Part shown: piece after piece, positions 18,513 to 27,546 of the stretch
Layout: every line of letters starts with the position of its first letter
Numbering within the stretch: the first letter of the stretch is position 1
Assembly: GCF_030406905.1 (NCBI RefSeq)
Contig: NZ_CP129137.1
Location: 4,670,001 to 4,734,000 of the forward strand
Reading direction: 5' to 3'
Length of the DNA: 64,000 nucleotides
From: Streptomyces sp. HUAS CB01
GTDB lineage: Bacteria; Actinomycetota; Actinomycetes; Streptomycetales; Streptomycetaceae
Translations under genes and position numbers: made by a program
Notes under the pieces: generated by a model
What the model was told of the DNA's origin: nothing
The model's input: the letters and a program-made list of their open reading frames with translations, nothing else
Databases searched by the model: none

Positions 18513-20360
18513 ATGTGCGGAATCGTGGGTTACGTGGGAGCGCAGTCCGCGCTCGATGTGGTCATCGCCGGGCTCAAGCGGCTCGAGTACCGAGGCTACG
18601 ACTCGGCAGGTGTGGCCGTGCTCTCCGACGGAGGGCTGGCCGCGGCCAAGAAGGCCGGAAAGCTGCTCAACCTGGAGAAGGAGCTCACCGACCGCCCGCT
18701 GCCGAGCGGCTCCACGGGCATCGGGCACACGCGCTGGGCCACCCACGGCGGCCCCACCGACTCCAACGCCCATCCGCACCTGGACAACGCCGGCCGGGTC
18801 GCCGTCGTCCACAACGGCATCATCGAGAACTTCGCCGCGCTGCGGGCCGAACTCGCCGAGCGCGGCCACGACCTGGCCTCCGAGACGGACACGGAGGTCG
18901 TCGCCCATCTGCTCGCCGAGGAGTTCTCGTCGTGCGGTGAACTCGCCGAGGCCATGCGGCTGGTGTGCCGGCGGCTGGACGGCGCGTTCACGCTGGTCGC
19001 CGTCCACGCCGACGAGCCGGACGTCGTCGTCGGCGCGCGGCGCAACTCTCCGCTCGTCGTCGGCGTCGGCGACGGCGAGGCGTTCCTGGCCTCGGACGTC
19101 GCCGCGTTCATCGCCCACACGCGCTCGGCCGTCGAACTGGGGCAGGACCAGGTGGTCGAACTCCGGCGCGACGGCGTCACGGTGACCGACTTCGACGGGG
19201 CGCCCGCGGAAGTGCGCTCCTACCACGTGGACTGGGACGCCTCCGCCGCCGAGAAGGGCGGCTACGACTACTTCATGCTCAAGGAGATCGCCGAGCAGCC
19301 GAAGGCCGTCGCCGACACGCTCCTCGGGCGGATCGACGCGGAGGGCTCACTCACGCTCGACGAGGTGCGGATCCCCGCCGCGGTGCTGCGGGAGGCGCAC
19401 AAGGTCGTGATCGTGGCGTGCGGTACGGCGTTCCACGCCGGACTGATCGCCAAGTACGCCATCGAGCACTGGACGCGGATCCCGTGCGAGGTGGAGCTGG
19501 CGAGCGAGTTCCGCTACCGCGACCCGATCCTCGACCAGCGGACGCTCGTCGTCGCCATCTCGCAGTCCGGCGAGACCATGGACACGCTCATGGCACTGCG
19601 CCACGCCCGCGAGCAGGGCGCGAAGGTCCTCGCCATCTGCAACACCAACGGCTCCACGATCCCCCGCGAGTCGGACGCCGTGCTCTACACGCACGCAGGC
19701 CCGGAGGTCGCGGTCGCCTCGACCAAGGCGTTCCTGACCCAGCTGGTGGCCTGCTACCTGGTGGCGCTGTACCTCGGGCAGGTCCGCGGCACCAAGTGGG
19801 GCGACGAGATCCGGGCCGTCATCCGGGACCTCTCGCAGATCGCCACCCAGGTGGACCAGGTCCTGGAGACCATGGAACCGGTGCGTGCGCTGGCCCGCTC
19901 GCTGGCCCGCAAGAACACCGTGCTCTTCCTCGGCCGGCACGTCGGCTACCCGGTGGCCCTGGAGGGCGCACTGAAGCTCAAGGAACTCGCCTACATGCAC
20001 GCCGAGGGCTTCGCGGCCGGGGAGCTCAAGCACGGGCCGATCGCCCTGATCGAGAACGATCTGCCCGTGGTCATCGTCGTCCCGTCGCCGCGCAGCCGCT
20101 CCGTACTGCACGACAAGATCGTGTCCAACATCCAGGAGATCCGGGCCCGCGGGGCGCGGACCATCGTCATCGCCGAGGAGGGCGACGAGGCGGTCGAGGC
20201 GTACGCCGACCACCTGATCCGCATCCCGCAGACCCCCGCCCTGCTCCAGCCGATGGTGGCGACCGTCCCCCTCCAGGTCTTCGCCTGCGAACTCGCCACG
20301 GCCCGGGGCAACGAGGTGGACCAGCCGCGCAACCTGGCGAAGTCGGTCACCGTCGAATGA
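18513..20360 (+). CDS. glmS: Glutamine-fructose-6-phosphate aminotransferase (isomerising)
   Basis: Makes glucosamine-6-phosphate from fructose-6-phosphate and glutamine; first committed step to UDP-GlcNAc. 615 residues. N-terminal glutaminase begins MCGIVGYVG with the catalytic Cys exposed after Met removal; GHTRWATHG follows. Two SIS domains bind the sugar phosphate ([20 protein letters not shown], and the end [10 protein letters not shown]). The stop overlaps the acpS ATG. No ribozyme-like leader was recognised. Confidence 0.96.
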   Translation: MCGIVGYVGAQSALDVVIAGLKRLEYRGYDSAGVAVLSDGGLAAAKKAGKLLNLEKELTDRPLPSGSTGIGHTRWATHGGPTDSNAHPHLDNAGRVAVVHNGIIENFAALRAELAERGHDLASETDTEVVAHLLAEEFSSCGELAEAMRLVCRRLDGAFTLVAVHADEPDVVVGARRNSPLVVGVGDGEAFLASDVAAFIAHTRSAVELGQDQVVELRRDGVTVTDFDGAPAEVRSYHVDWDASAAEKGGYDYFMLKEIAEQPKAVADTLLGRIDAEGSLTLDEVRIPAAVLREAHKVVIVACGTAFHAGLIAKYAIEHWTRIPCEVELASEFRYRDPILDQRTLVVAISQSGETMDTLMALRHAREQGAKVLAICNTNGSTIPRESDAVLYTHAGPEVAVASTKAFLTQLVACYLVALYLGQVRGTKWGDEIRAVIRDLSQIATQVDQVLETMEPVRALARSLARKNTVLFLGRHVGYPVALEGALKLKELAYMHAEGFAAGELKHGPIALIENDLPVVIVVPSPRSRSVLHDKIVSNIQEIRARGARTIVIAEEGDEAVEAYADHLIRIPQTPALLQPMVATVPLQVFACELATARGNEVDQPRNLAKSVTVE

Positions 20361-20725
20361 TCATCGGGGTGGGGATCGACGTCGCCGAGATCGACCGCTT
20401 CGAGGAGGCGCTGCGCCGGACGCCGGCGATGGCGGACCGTCTCTTCCTCCGGAGCGAGCTGCTCCTCCCGAGCGGCGAACGGCGCGGAATCGCCTCCCTC
20501 GCGGCGCGCTTCGCCGCGAAGGAGGCGGTCGCCAAGGCGCTGGGCGCGCCGGCCGGGCTGCTCTGGACGGACTGCGAGGTCTACGTCGAGGACTCCGGCC
20601 GGCCGCGCCTCCGTGTCACCGGCACGGTGGCGTCGGCGGCGCGGGAGCGGGGCGTGCGGTCGTGGCACATCTCGCTGAGCCATGACGCGGGGGTGGCGTC
20701 GGCCATGGTGATCGCGGAGGGGTAG
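20357..20725 (+). CDS. acpS: Holo-[acyl-carrier-protein] synthase
   Basis: Transfers 4'-phosphopantetheine from CoA to acyl carrier proteins. 122 residues with the two signature motifs [17 protein letters not shown] (metal-binding Asp) and [13 protein letters not shown] (Glu/Lys). ATG 20357 overlaps the glmS TGA (ATGA), so it is translationally coupled. CoA synthesis (coaA) lies on the other side of glmS. Confidence 0.94.
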   Translation: MIIGVGIDVAEIDRFEEALRRTPAMADRLFLRSELLLPSGERRGIASLAARFAAKEAVAKALGAPAGLLWTDCEVYVEDSGRPRLRVTGTVASAARERGVRSWHISLSHDAGVASAMVIAEG

Positions 20726-20802
20726 GGCGATCGTCGCCTTCCGCGCCGCGAGACGTCGCGCTCCGCAAGCGCCGCGCACGCCCGCACGGCATGCTTCTGA
20801 GC

Positions 20803-22236
20803 ATGCGTCATGCCTACTGCGTCGACACCGTAAGGGCCGCCGAGGCCGAACTGATGGCCGAACTGCCGGAGGGTGCGCTCATGCAGCGGGCCGCCGCCGG
20901 GCTCGCCGCGGCGGTCGCCGGCCTGCTGCCCCGCGTCTCCGGCGCCCGCGTCGTCCTGCTCGTCGGCAGCGGCGACAACGGCGGCGACGCCCTCTACGCC
21001 GGCGCGCGGCTGGCGCGCCGGGGCGCCGGGGTGAGCGCGGTGCTGCTCGCCCCGGACCGCGCGCACCAGGGCGGGCTCGCGGCGCTGCGGACCGCCGGGG
21101 GCCGGGTCGCCGAGGACCCGTTCGGCGCGCTCGCCGTCGCCGACGTCGTGCTGGACGGCATCACGGGCATCGGCGGCCACGGCGGTCTGCGCCCGGACGC
21201 CGTCCCGGTCGCCCGGGCTGCGCGCGGATCCGGCGCGACGGTCGTCGCCGTCGATCTGCCGAGCGGCGTCGAGGCCGACACGGGCGAGGTGAAGGGCGAG
21301 GCGGTGCGGGCCGACGCCACCGTCACCTTCGGTACGTACAAGCCGGGCCTGCTCATCGACCCGGCGCACGAATACGCCGGGGCCGTGCGGCTCGTCGACA
21401 TCGGTCTCGGCCCCCGGCTGCCGTCCGTACCGGATCTGGAGGCACTGCAACACGCGGACGTGGCCCGGCTGTTGCCGGTGCCCGCCGCGGAGAGCGACAA
21501 GTACCGGCGCGGGGTCGTCGGCGTCGTGGCCGGATCGGCCCGCTACCCGGGCGCCGCGGTGCTCGCCGTGTCGGGCGCGGTGCACGGAGGCGCCGGGGCC
21601 GTGCGGTACGTCGGGCCGGGGGCGGACGCCGTGATCACCCGGTTCCCGGAGGTGCTGGTGCACGGCTGGCCGCCCTCCCGCGCGGGCCGGGTGCAGGCGT
21701 GGGTCGTCGGACCGGGCCTCGGCGACGGACCGGGGGTGGCGGAGGTGCTGGAGTCCGACGTCCCGGTCCTGGTCGACGCCGACGGCCTGCGGAGCCTGGA
21801 CCCGGAGGCGGTGCGTGCCCGCAGCGCCCCGACACTGCTCACTCCGCACGCGGGCGAGGCGGCCGCGCTGCTCGGGGTGGACCGCGGCGAGGTGGAGGCC
21901 GCCCGGCTCGGCTCCGTACGGGCACTGGCCGCCAAGTACGGCGCCACGGTGCTGCTGAAGGGTTCCACGACGCTCGTGGCCGACGCGGACTCCCGCCGTC
22001 CGGTCCGGGTGAACCCCACCGGCACCTCCTGGCTCGCCACCGCCGGCAGCGGCGACGTGCTGTCGGGCCTCGCCGGTTCGCTCCTCGCCGCCGGCCTCGA
22101 ACCGCTGGACGCCGGGTCCGCGGCCGCGTATCTCCACGGCCTGGCGGCGCGCCTCGCCTCGCAGGGTGCCCCGGTGACCGCGCAGGACGTGGCGGGGGCG
22201 ATCCCGCGGGCCTGGCGGGATACGCGGACCCCCTGA
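20803..22236 (+). CDS. nnrD: Bifunctional NAD(P)H-hydrate epimerase / ADP-dependent dehydratase
   Basis: Repairs hydrated NAD(P)H. 477 residues: N-terminal YjeF epimerase domain (about 1-215) with LVGSGDNGGDALYAGARLA and VLDGITGIGGHG; C-terminal kinase-like dehydratase domain (about 230-477) with YRRGVVGVVAGSARYPGAAVL, LTPHAGEAAALLG and WLATAGSGDVLSGL. Start ATG 20803 (MRHAYCVDTVRAAE) preferred over one four codons earlier. The fusion is usual in actinobacteria. Confidence 0.93.
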   Translation: MRHAYCVDTVRAAEAELMAELPEGALMQRAAAGLAAAVAGLLPRVSGARVVLLVGSGDNGGDALYAGARLARRGAGVSAVLLAPDRAHQGGLAALRTAGGRVAEDPFGALAVADVVLDGITGIGGHGGLRPDAVPVARAARGSGATVVAVDLPSGVEADTGEVKGEAVRADATVTFGTYKPGLLIDPAHEYAGAVRLVDIGLGPRLPSVPDLEALQHADVARLLPVPAAESDKYRRGVVGVVAGSARYPGAAVLAVSGAVHGGAGAVRYVGPGADAVITRFPEVLVHGWPPSRAGRVQAWVVGPGLGDGPGVAEVLESDVPVLVDADGLRSLDPEAVRARSAPTLLTPHAGEAAALLGVDRGEVEAARLGSVRALAAKYGATVLLKGSTTLVADADSRRPVRVNPTGTSWLATAGSGDVLSGLAGSLLAAGLEPLDAGSAAAYLHGLAARLASQGAPVTAQDVAGAIPRAWRDTRTP

Positions 22237-22268
22237 CGTGTCGCAGGTCACAGCAGGCGGGTGACCAG

Positions 22269-22282
22269 GACCACTCGTGGTC
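22269..22282. promoter_or_regulatory. Palindrome upstream of alr
   Basis: Perfect palindrome GACCAC-TC-GTGGTC, 46 bases before the alr ATG. A possible operator; short enough to be chance in GC-rich DNA. Confidence 0.3.
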
Positions 22283-22327
22283 GTTGCCGTACGAACAGAG
22301 CTGCGGGCCTCTGAGAGACTGAGCGCG

Positions 22328-23512
22328 ATGACTCAGAACGCACCTTTCCGGGCCCGTGCCGAGATCGACCTCGCCGCGCTGCGCGCCAACGTCCGCGCAC
22401 TGCGTGCGCGGGCGCCCCGTGCCGCCCTCATGGCCGTCGTCAAGTCGGACGCGTACGGACACGGGATGGTGCCCTGCGCCAGGGCCGCCCTGGCCGCGGG
22501 CGCGGACTGGCTGGGGACCGCGACGCCGGAGGAGGCGCTCGGACTGCGGGCGGCCGGGATCGGCGGCCGGGTGCTGTGCTGGCTGTGGACGCCCGGGGGC
22601 CCCTGGCGCGAGGCGGTGGAGGCGGACCTGGACGTGTCGGTCAGCGGCATGTGGGCGATGCGCGAGGTGACGCGTGCGGCCGAGGAGGCGGGCCGCCCCG
22701 CGCGGGTCCAGCTCAAGGCGGACACCGGCCTCGGGCGCAACGGCTGCCAGCCCGCCGACTGGGCCGAACTGGTCGCCGCGGCCCGCGCGGCCGAGGAGGC
22801 GGGCACCGTCAGGGTCACCGGTCTGTGGTCGCACTTCGCCTGCGCCGACGAGCCCGGGCACCCGTCCGTCCCCGCGCAGCTGTCCGTCTTCAGGGACCTG
22901 GTGGCCTACGCCGAGAAGGAGGGCATCGAGCCGGAGGTGCGGCACATCGCCAACTCCCCGGCCACGCTGATTCTTCCGGAGAGCCACTTCGACCTGGTGC
23001 GCACGGGCATCGCGGTGTACGGCATCTCGCCGAGCCCGGAGCTGGGCACGCCCGCGGACTTCGGGCTGCGCCCGGTGATGACGCTGAAGGCGTCGTTGGC
23101 GCTGGTGAAGCGCGTTCCCGCCGGACACGGCGTCAGTTACGGGCACCACTACGTGACCGGCGACGAAACCACCCTTGGCCTGGTGCCGGTGGGGTACGCG
23201 GACGGCATCCCGAGGCATGCCTCCGGCCGCGGTCCGGTCCTGGTCGGCGGCGAGTGGCGGCGGGTGGCCGGCCGGGTGGCGATGGACCAGTTCGTCGTCG
23301 ACCTCGGCCCCGAGGGGGAATCGGTCGAGGAGGGCACGGAGGCGGTGCTGTTCGGCCCCGGCGACCGGGGCGAGCCGACCGCCCAGGACTGGGCGGAGGC
23401 GGCGGACACGATCGCCTACGAGATCGTGACCCGGATCGGGGCGCGCGTCCCGCGCGTCCATCTCCACGAGGAGGACGGCTCGGCACCCGGCGAGGGACCG
23501 GACGACCACTAG
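22328..23512 (+). CDS. alr: Alanine racemase
   Basis: PLP enzyme making D-alanine for peptidoglycan. 394 residues from the ATG at 22328 (MTQNAPFRARAEIDLAAL). PLP lysine in VVKSDAYGHGMVPCA, about residue 40; substrate loop LKADTGLGRNGC; phosphate-binding HIANSPATL; catalytic Tyr in SYGHHYVTG; and the C-terminal VAMDQFVVDLG. Earlier in-frame GTG starts lack a ribosome binding site. Starts an operon-like run with the hydrolase and tsaE. Confidence 0.95.
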   Translation: MTQNAPFRARAEIDLAALRANVRALRARAPRAALMAVVKSDAYGHGMVPCARAALAAGADWLGTATPEEALGLRAAGIGGRVLCWLWTPGGPWREAVEADLDVSVSGMWAMREVTRAAEEAGRPARVQLKADTGLGRNGCQPADWAELVAAARAAEEAGTVRVTGLWSHFACADEPGHPSVPAQLSVFRDLVAYAEKEGIEPEVRHIANSPATLILPESHFDLVRTGIAVYGISPSPELGTPADFGLRPVMTLKASLALVKRVPAGHGVSYGHHYVTGDETTLGLVPVGYADGIPRHASGRGPVLVGGEWRRVAGRVAMDQFVVDLGPEGESVEEGTEAVLFGPGDRGEPTAQDWAEAADTIAYEIVTRIGARVPRVHLHEEDGSAPGEGPDDH

Positions 23513-23536
23513 ACGACCACCAGTAGGAGCGGCACG

Positions 23537-24766
23537 GTGAGCGAGAACAGCGCGGGGGACGTGGCGGCGGCGGTGACCGACGCCGCCACGGGCAACTGGC
23601 GCCGGGCGGGTGTCGCCGGCGCCGCCATAGGAGTGATCGCCGCCGGTGCGGCGGCGGGCGTCGCGATAGAGCGGATGACCGTTGGCCGCGGCATGCGCCG
23701 GAAGGCCCGGCTCGCCCTCGACGCCTCCGGGCCGTACGGGGCGCTGCGCGGCACCCCGGGCCGGGCCGTCGCCGACGACGGCACGGCCCTGTACTTCGAG
23801 ACGGACGAGGTGGACCCGGAGACGGGCGGGGCCGCCCCGCGTCGGCGCAGGCTGTTCGGCCGCAAGTCCCCCGCACCCGTGACCGTCGTCTTCAGCCACG
23901 GCTACTGCCTCAACCAGGACTCCTGGCACTTCCAGCGGGCCGCGCTGCGCGGGCTGGTCCGTACGGTCCACTGGGACCAGCGCAGCCACGGCCGGTCGGG
24001 CCGGGGCGCCGCCCAGACCGGACCCGAGGGGGTGCCGGTCTCCATCGACCAGCTGGGCCGCGATCTGAAGGCGGTCGTCGACGAGGCCGCCCCGGAGGGG
24101 CCGTTGGTGCTGGTGGGCCATTCGATGGGCGGCATGACGCTGATGGCGCTGGCCGCCGGGTACCCGGAGCTGATCCGGGAGCGGGTCGTGGGAGCGGCGT
24201 TCGTCGGCACCTCGGCCGGCGGGCTCGGCGAGGTGAACTACGGGCTGCCCGTGGCGGGCGTGAACGTGGTGCGCCGGGTGCTGCCGGGCGTCCTCAAGGC
24301 GCTCGGCTCCCAGGCGGAGCTCGTCGAGCGCGGCCGCAGGGCGACGGCGGACCTCTTCGCGGGACTGATCAAGCGCTACTCGTTCAGCTCCAGGGACGTG
24401 GACCCGGCGGTGGCCAGGTTCGCCGAGCGGATGATCGAGGGCACGCCGATCGACGTGGTCGCCGAGTTCTACCCGGCGTTCGCCGAGCACGACAAGGCGG
24501 CGGCGCTGGACGTCTTCCGGGAGGTCCCGGTGCTGGTGCTGGCCGGGGACCGCGACCTGGTCACCCCCAGCTCGCACAGTGAGGCGATCGCGGATCTGCT
24601 GCCGGACGGGGAACTGGTCATCGTGCCGGACGCGGGGCACCTGGTGATGCTGGAGCACCCCGAGGTGGTCACCGACCGGCTGGCGGACCTGCTGGTGCGG
24701 GTCGGCGCGGTCCCGGCAGCGGCTAACGTTGGCACGTATGGAAGCACCGCACAGCCCGGCGGCTGA
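23537..24766 (+). CDS. Alpha/beta-hydrolase with N-terminal membrane segment
   Basis: 409 residues. An N-terminal hydrophobic segment (AGVAGAAIGVIAAGAAAGVAIE, about 17-38) anchors or exports it. The hydrolase domain has VFSHGYCLNQDSWHFQ, the nucleophile elbow GHSMGG (about 195-200), the acid in VLAGDRDLVTP and the His in DAGHLVMLEHPE, so the triad is complete. The substrate is unknown. Placement between alr and tsaE is conserved in my recollection of Streptomyces. Its 3' end overlaps the tsaE start by 29 bases. Confidence 0.88.
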   Translation: MSENSAGDVAAAVTDAATGNWRRAGVAGAAIGVIAAGAAAGVAIERMTVGRGMRRKARLALDASGPYGALRGTPGRAVADDGTALYFETDEVDPETGGAAPRRRRLFGRKSPAPVTVVFSHGYCLNQDSWHFQRAALRGLVRTVHWDQRSHGRSGRGAAQTGPEGVPVSIDQLGRDLKAVVDEAAPEGPLVLVGHSMGGMTLMALAAGYPELIRERVVGAAFVGTSAGGLGEVNYGLPVAGVNVVRRVLPGVLKALGSQAELVERGRRATADLFAGLIKRYSFSSRDVDPAVARFAERMIEGTPIDVVAEFYPAFAEHDKAAALDVFREVPVLVLAGDRDLVTPSSHSEAIADLLPDGELVIVPDAGHLVMLEHPEVVTDRLADLLVRVGAVPAAANVGTYGSTAQPGG

Positions 24767-25262
24767 GACCGCTCACCCGTCCGCCGTCCGTCTCACCCTC
24801 ACCTCGCCGGAGCAGACGCAGGAGCTGGGCCGCCGGCTCGCGAAGCTGCTGCGCCCCGGTGATCTCGTGCTGCTCACCGGCGAGCTCGGCGCCGGCAAGA
24901 CGACCCTGACGCGCGGGCTCGGCGAGGGCCTGGGCGTGCGCGGTGCCGTCACCTCCCCGACCTTCGTGATCGCCCGGGTGCATCCGTCCCTGGTGGGCGG
25001 CCCCGCGCTGGTCCACGTGGACGCCTACCGGCTGGGCGGCGGGCTGGACGAGATGGAGGACCTCGACCTCGACGTGTCGCTGCCGGAGTCGGTGGTGGTC
25101 GTGGAATGGGGCGACGGCAAGGTCGAGGAGCTGTCGGAGGACCGGCTGCACGTGGTCATCCACCGGGTCGTGGGCAACACGGACGACGACCGCCGCCGCG
25201 TCACGCTCACCGGCGTGGGTCCGCGCTGGGCGGACGCGGGACTGGCGGGACTCACCGCCTGA
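24738..25262 (+). CDS. tsaE: tRNA threonylcarbamoyladenosine biosynthesis ATPase TsaE
   Basis: ATPase partner of TsaB-TsaD in t6A37 formation. 174 residues; Walker A GELGAGKTTLTRGLG, SPTFVIARV, the DAYRL motif and the VVVVEWGDG motif. Start ATG 24738 lies inside the end of the upstream hydrolase gene. Its partners tsaB and tsaD are 1.1-2.3 kb downstream; two unrelated-looking genes separate them. Confidence 0.94.
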   Translation: MEAPHSPAAETAHPSAVRLTLTSPEQTQELGRRLAKLLRPGDLVLLTGELGAGKTTLTRGLGEGLGVRGAVTSPTFVIARVHPSLVGGPALVHVDAYRLGGGLDEMEDLDLDVSLPESVVVVEWGDGKVEELSEDRLHVVIHRVVGNTDDDRRRVTLTGVGPRWADAGLAGLTA

Positions 25263-25405
25263 GGCGTCCCCGCGACCGGGAGGGCTGCCGGAGGCCCGGA
25301 GTCCGGCCGAACGCCGCCGCATCCGCCCGTGTGTACGTTCCGACAAGACGTCGGCAAGGTGTTGCATCCGCCGCTGCGGGCATGGTCACATGGAGGACAG
25401 TACGT

Positions 25406-25423
25406 GGTTAGGTCTGCCTAACC
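25406..25423. promoter_or_regulatory. Inverted repeat upstream of small gene
   Basis: GGTTAGG-TCTG-CCTAACC, perfect 7-base arms, 33 bases before the ATG of the 70-residue gene. The half-site TTAGG/CCTAA resembles iron-regulator (DtxR/IdeR/DmdR) boxes, but the arm spacing does not match the canonical 19-base box. Candidate operator. Confidence 0.45.
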
Positions 25424-25455
25424 GCGCCTGCCCCCCGGAGCACCAGGAGGCATCC

Positions 25456-25668
25456 ATGCCGGCGTCCGAGAACGAAACGCAGTCGCGGCCGAAGCCGTCG
25501 CCCCGCCCGTCGCCGGCGTTCTCCATGCGCGATCTGCTGGCGTCGTGCGCGGCGGCCAGTGCGGTGTCCACCCCGCCGCGCGACCGGGGCGGGGCCGTCC
25601 CGACCGGTGAGGTCCCAGAGGTCGCAGAGGTCGGGGGAGAGCAGGAGTCCCGCCGCGACGCGGCGTAG
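25456..25668 (+). CDS. Small protein of unknown function (70 aa)
   Basis: Not recognised. Strong ribosome binding site AGGAGG (25445-25450) five bases before ATG. The protein is hydrophilic with a short central helix-like segment (FSMRDLLASCAAASAVSTPP) flanked by Pro/Ser- and Glu-rich ends. No membrane segment, signal or metal motif. An inverted repeat lies just upstream. The strong start signals make translation likely. Confidence 0.6.
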   Translation: MPASENETQSRPKPSPRPSPAFSMRDLLASCAAASAVSTPPRDRGGAVPTGEVPEVAEVGGEQESRRDAA

Positions 25669-25744
25669 TCCGTTCGAGTGAAATTACGGTGCGCGTGCGC
25701 GCCTTCCGGTCGCGGCGCTCCGGCACCGGTACTCCGCCACGGGG

Positions 25745-26296
25745 CTACGGGACGACGACGACCTTCGAGCCGATCGTCGCGAACGTCCACATGGCGTCGC
25801 CGTCCGCCCGCTTCATCCGTACGCCGCCGGTCTTACGGCCCGGGGCGGGGCTCGTCATCGACCCGTCCACGGCGGCGCTGAATCCGATCGACACGTCGTC
25901 GACCTTGGCGAACCGCACGACGTGCTCGATCTCCACCCCGTCCGAGCCCTCGATCCGGCCGCTGCGCGACGTCACCTCGTACGTGCCGGGCCGCGGGCTG
26001 AGCGTGCTGGGCACGACGGGGAACGTCTGGGTGAGCTGCCCCGCGCCGACCAGCCAGACCCGGCGCTCGGACAGCGAGTAGACGACCCGCACGCCCTTTC
26101 CGGACCCCGTGGGGACGGCCAGCGGGTCCTTCCGCGGTCCCTTGGCGGCCTCCGAGGGGCGCGGGCTGGGGGCGGCCGCGGCGGGCTTCTCCAGGTTCGC
26201 CGGCACGTTCGCGGAAGCCTGGTAGGCGAGGAACGCGACGACGGCGAGGGCCGCAGCGGTGAGCCCGGCCACCGTTCCCGAGCTGCTCCTTGCCAC
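25745..26296 (-). CDS. YkuD/L,D-transpeptidase-like protein lacking the catalytic Cys
   Basis: 183 residues from the GTG at 26296 after an AGGGGAG ribosome binding site. One N-terminal membrane segment (about 8-28) and a Pro/Lys-rich linker, then a C-terminal domain that follows the YkuD pattern: VRVVYSLSERRVWLVGAG, QTFPVVPSTLSPRPGTYEV, and a final GGVRMKRADGDAMW...GSKVVVV. In active L,D-transpeptidases the corresponding motif is S/THGC-R; here it reads TGGVRM with Gly158 in place of Cys and no preceding His. The enzyme is therefore probably inactive and may bind the wall or a partner. Convergent with the 70-aa gene. Confidence 0.65.
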   Translation of the reverse strand: MARSSSGTVAGLTAAALAVVAFLAYQASANVPANLEKPAAAAPSPRPSEAAKGPRKDPLAVPTGSGKGVRVVYSLSERRVWLVGAGQLTQTFPVVPSTLSPRPGTYEVTSRSGRIEGSDGVEIEHVVRFAKVDDVSIGFSAAVDGSMTSPAPGRKTGGVRMKRADGDAMWTFATIGSKVVVVP

Positions 26297-26398
26297 GCCT
26301 GCTCCCCTCGCTCGCACACCTGCCTGAGTGACGGTAGCAGCAGGGGAGCGGCGGGACGGGAAGCCGTGCCTCCCCCGCGGTGGCCGTAGGCTGTTTGC

Positions 26399-27052
26399 GT
26401 GCTCTTGCTCGCCGTTGATACCGCCACGCCCGCCGTCACCGTCGCCCTCCACGACGGCGACTCCGTCGTCGCCGAGTCCACCCAGGTCGACGCCCGCCGG
26501 CACGGGGAGTTGCTGCTGCCCTCCGTCGACCGGGTCCTCGCCTCCGCCGGGCTGAAACTCGACGCGGTCACCGGAGTCGTCGTCGGCGTCGGGCCCGGCC
26601 CGTACACCGGACTGCGCGTGGGGCTGGTCACCGCCGCCACCTTCGGCTCGGCGCTCGGGATCCCGGTCCACGGACTGTGCACGCTGGACGGGCTCGCGTA
26701 CGCCTCCGGGCTGGAGGAGCCGTTCGTCGTGGCCACGGACGCGCGGCGCAAGGAGGTCTACTGGGCGCGGTACGACGGCTCCCGCACGAGGACCGGCGAG
26801 CCCGCGGTCGACCGGCCCGCCGAGATCGCCGAGCAGGTCGCGGGGCTCCCCGCGGTCGGCGCCGGCGCCGTGCTGTACCCAGAGGTCTTCACGGACGCCC
26901 GCGGCCCCGAGCACCAGTCGGCGGCCGCCCTCGCCGCGCTGGCCGCCGAGCGGCTGGCCGCCGGCGAGGAACTCCTGCCGCCGCGGCCGCTGTACCTGCG
27001 CCGCCCGGACGCCCAGGTGCCCAAGAACTACAAGGTGGTCACACCGCAGTGA
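26399..27052 (+). CDS. tsaB: tRNA threonylcarbamoyladenosine biosynthesis protein TsaB
   Basis: Actin/HSP70-fold partner of TsaD. 217 residues; (M)LLLAVDTATPAVTVALHDG at the start, RHGELLLPSVDRVL, and the GVGPGPYTGLRVGLVTA block. Stop overlaps the rimI GTG (GTGA). Operon tsaB-rimI-tsaD with overlapping ends throughout. Confidence 0.94.
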   Translation: MLLLAVDTATPAVTVALHDGDSVVAESTQVDARRHGELLLPSVDRVLASAGLKLDAVTGVVVGVGPGPYTGLRVGLVTAATFGSALGIPVHGLCTLDGLAYASGLEEPFVVATDARRKEVYWARYDGSRTRTGEPAVDRPAEIAEQVAGLPAVGAGAVLYPEVFTDARGPEHQSAAALAALAAERLAAGEELLPPRPLYLRRPDAQVPKNYKVVTPQ

Positions 27053-27546
27053 GCACCCCCTTCCTGCGCGAGATGCGCTGGTGGGACATCGCGCCGGTGC
27101 TGGACCTCGAGCACGAGCTGTTCCCGGAGGACGCCTGGTCCCCGGGCATGTTCTGGTCCGAGCTGGCGCACGCGCGCGGTCCGCAGGCCACGCGCCGCTA
27201 CGTGGTCGCCCAGGACCCGGCGGAGGGACGGATCGTCGGCTACGCGGGCCTCGCGGCCGCCGGCGGGCTCGGGGACGTCCAGACCATCGCCGTCGCGCGC
27301 GACCAGTGGGGCACGGGCCTCGGCGCCCGGCTCCTCACCGACCTGCTGCAGCACGCGACCGCGTTCGAGTGCGACGAGGTCCTGCTCGAAGTGCGGGTGG
27401 ACAACACCCGGGCCCAGAAGCTGTACGAGCGCTTCGGCTTCGAGCCGATCGGCTTCCGCCGCGGCTACTACCAGCCCGGCAACATCGACGCCCTCGTGAT
27501 GCGGCTGCACGTACACGACGCACAAGGAACCGGAAACCATGGCTGA
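27049..27546 (+). CDS. rimI: Ribosomal protein S18 alanine N-acetyltransferase
   Basis: GNAT acetyltransferase of 165 residues. [25 protein letters not shown] at the start, acetyl-CoA site [19 protein letters not shown] (Q/RxxGxG/A), and [32 protein letters not shown] start overlaps the tsaB stop; its end overlaps tsaD by 8 bases. The position in the tsa operon is the usual one. The exact substrate (S18 or other N termini) is inferred. Confidence 0.92.
   Translation: MSTPFLREMRWWDIAPVLDLEHELFPEDAWSPGMFWSELAHARGPQATRRYVVAQDPAEGRIVGYAGLAAAGGLGDVQTIAVARDQWGTGLGARLLTDLLQHATAFECDEVLLEVRVDNTRAQKLYERFGFEPIGFRRGYYQPGNIDALVMRLHVHDAQGTGNHG

Noticed and set aside
18299..18514. 71-codon minus-strand ORF between coaA and glmS
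   Set aside because: No ribosome binding site or domain; lies in the divergent promoter region and partly overlaps the glmS start.
25406..25423. Calling the repeat a true DmdR/IdeR iron box
   Set aside because: Half-sites match but the spacing does not fit the 19-base consensus, so it is only listed as an inverted repeat.
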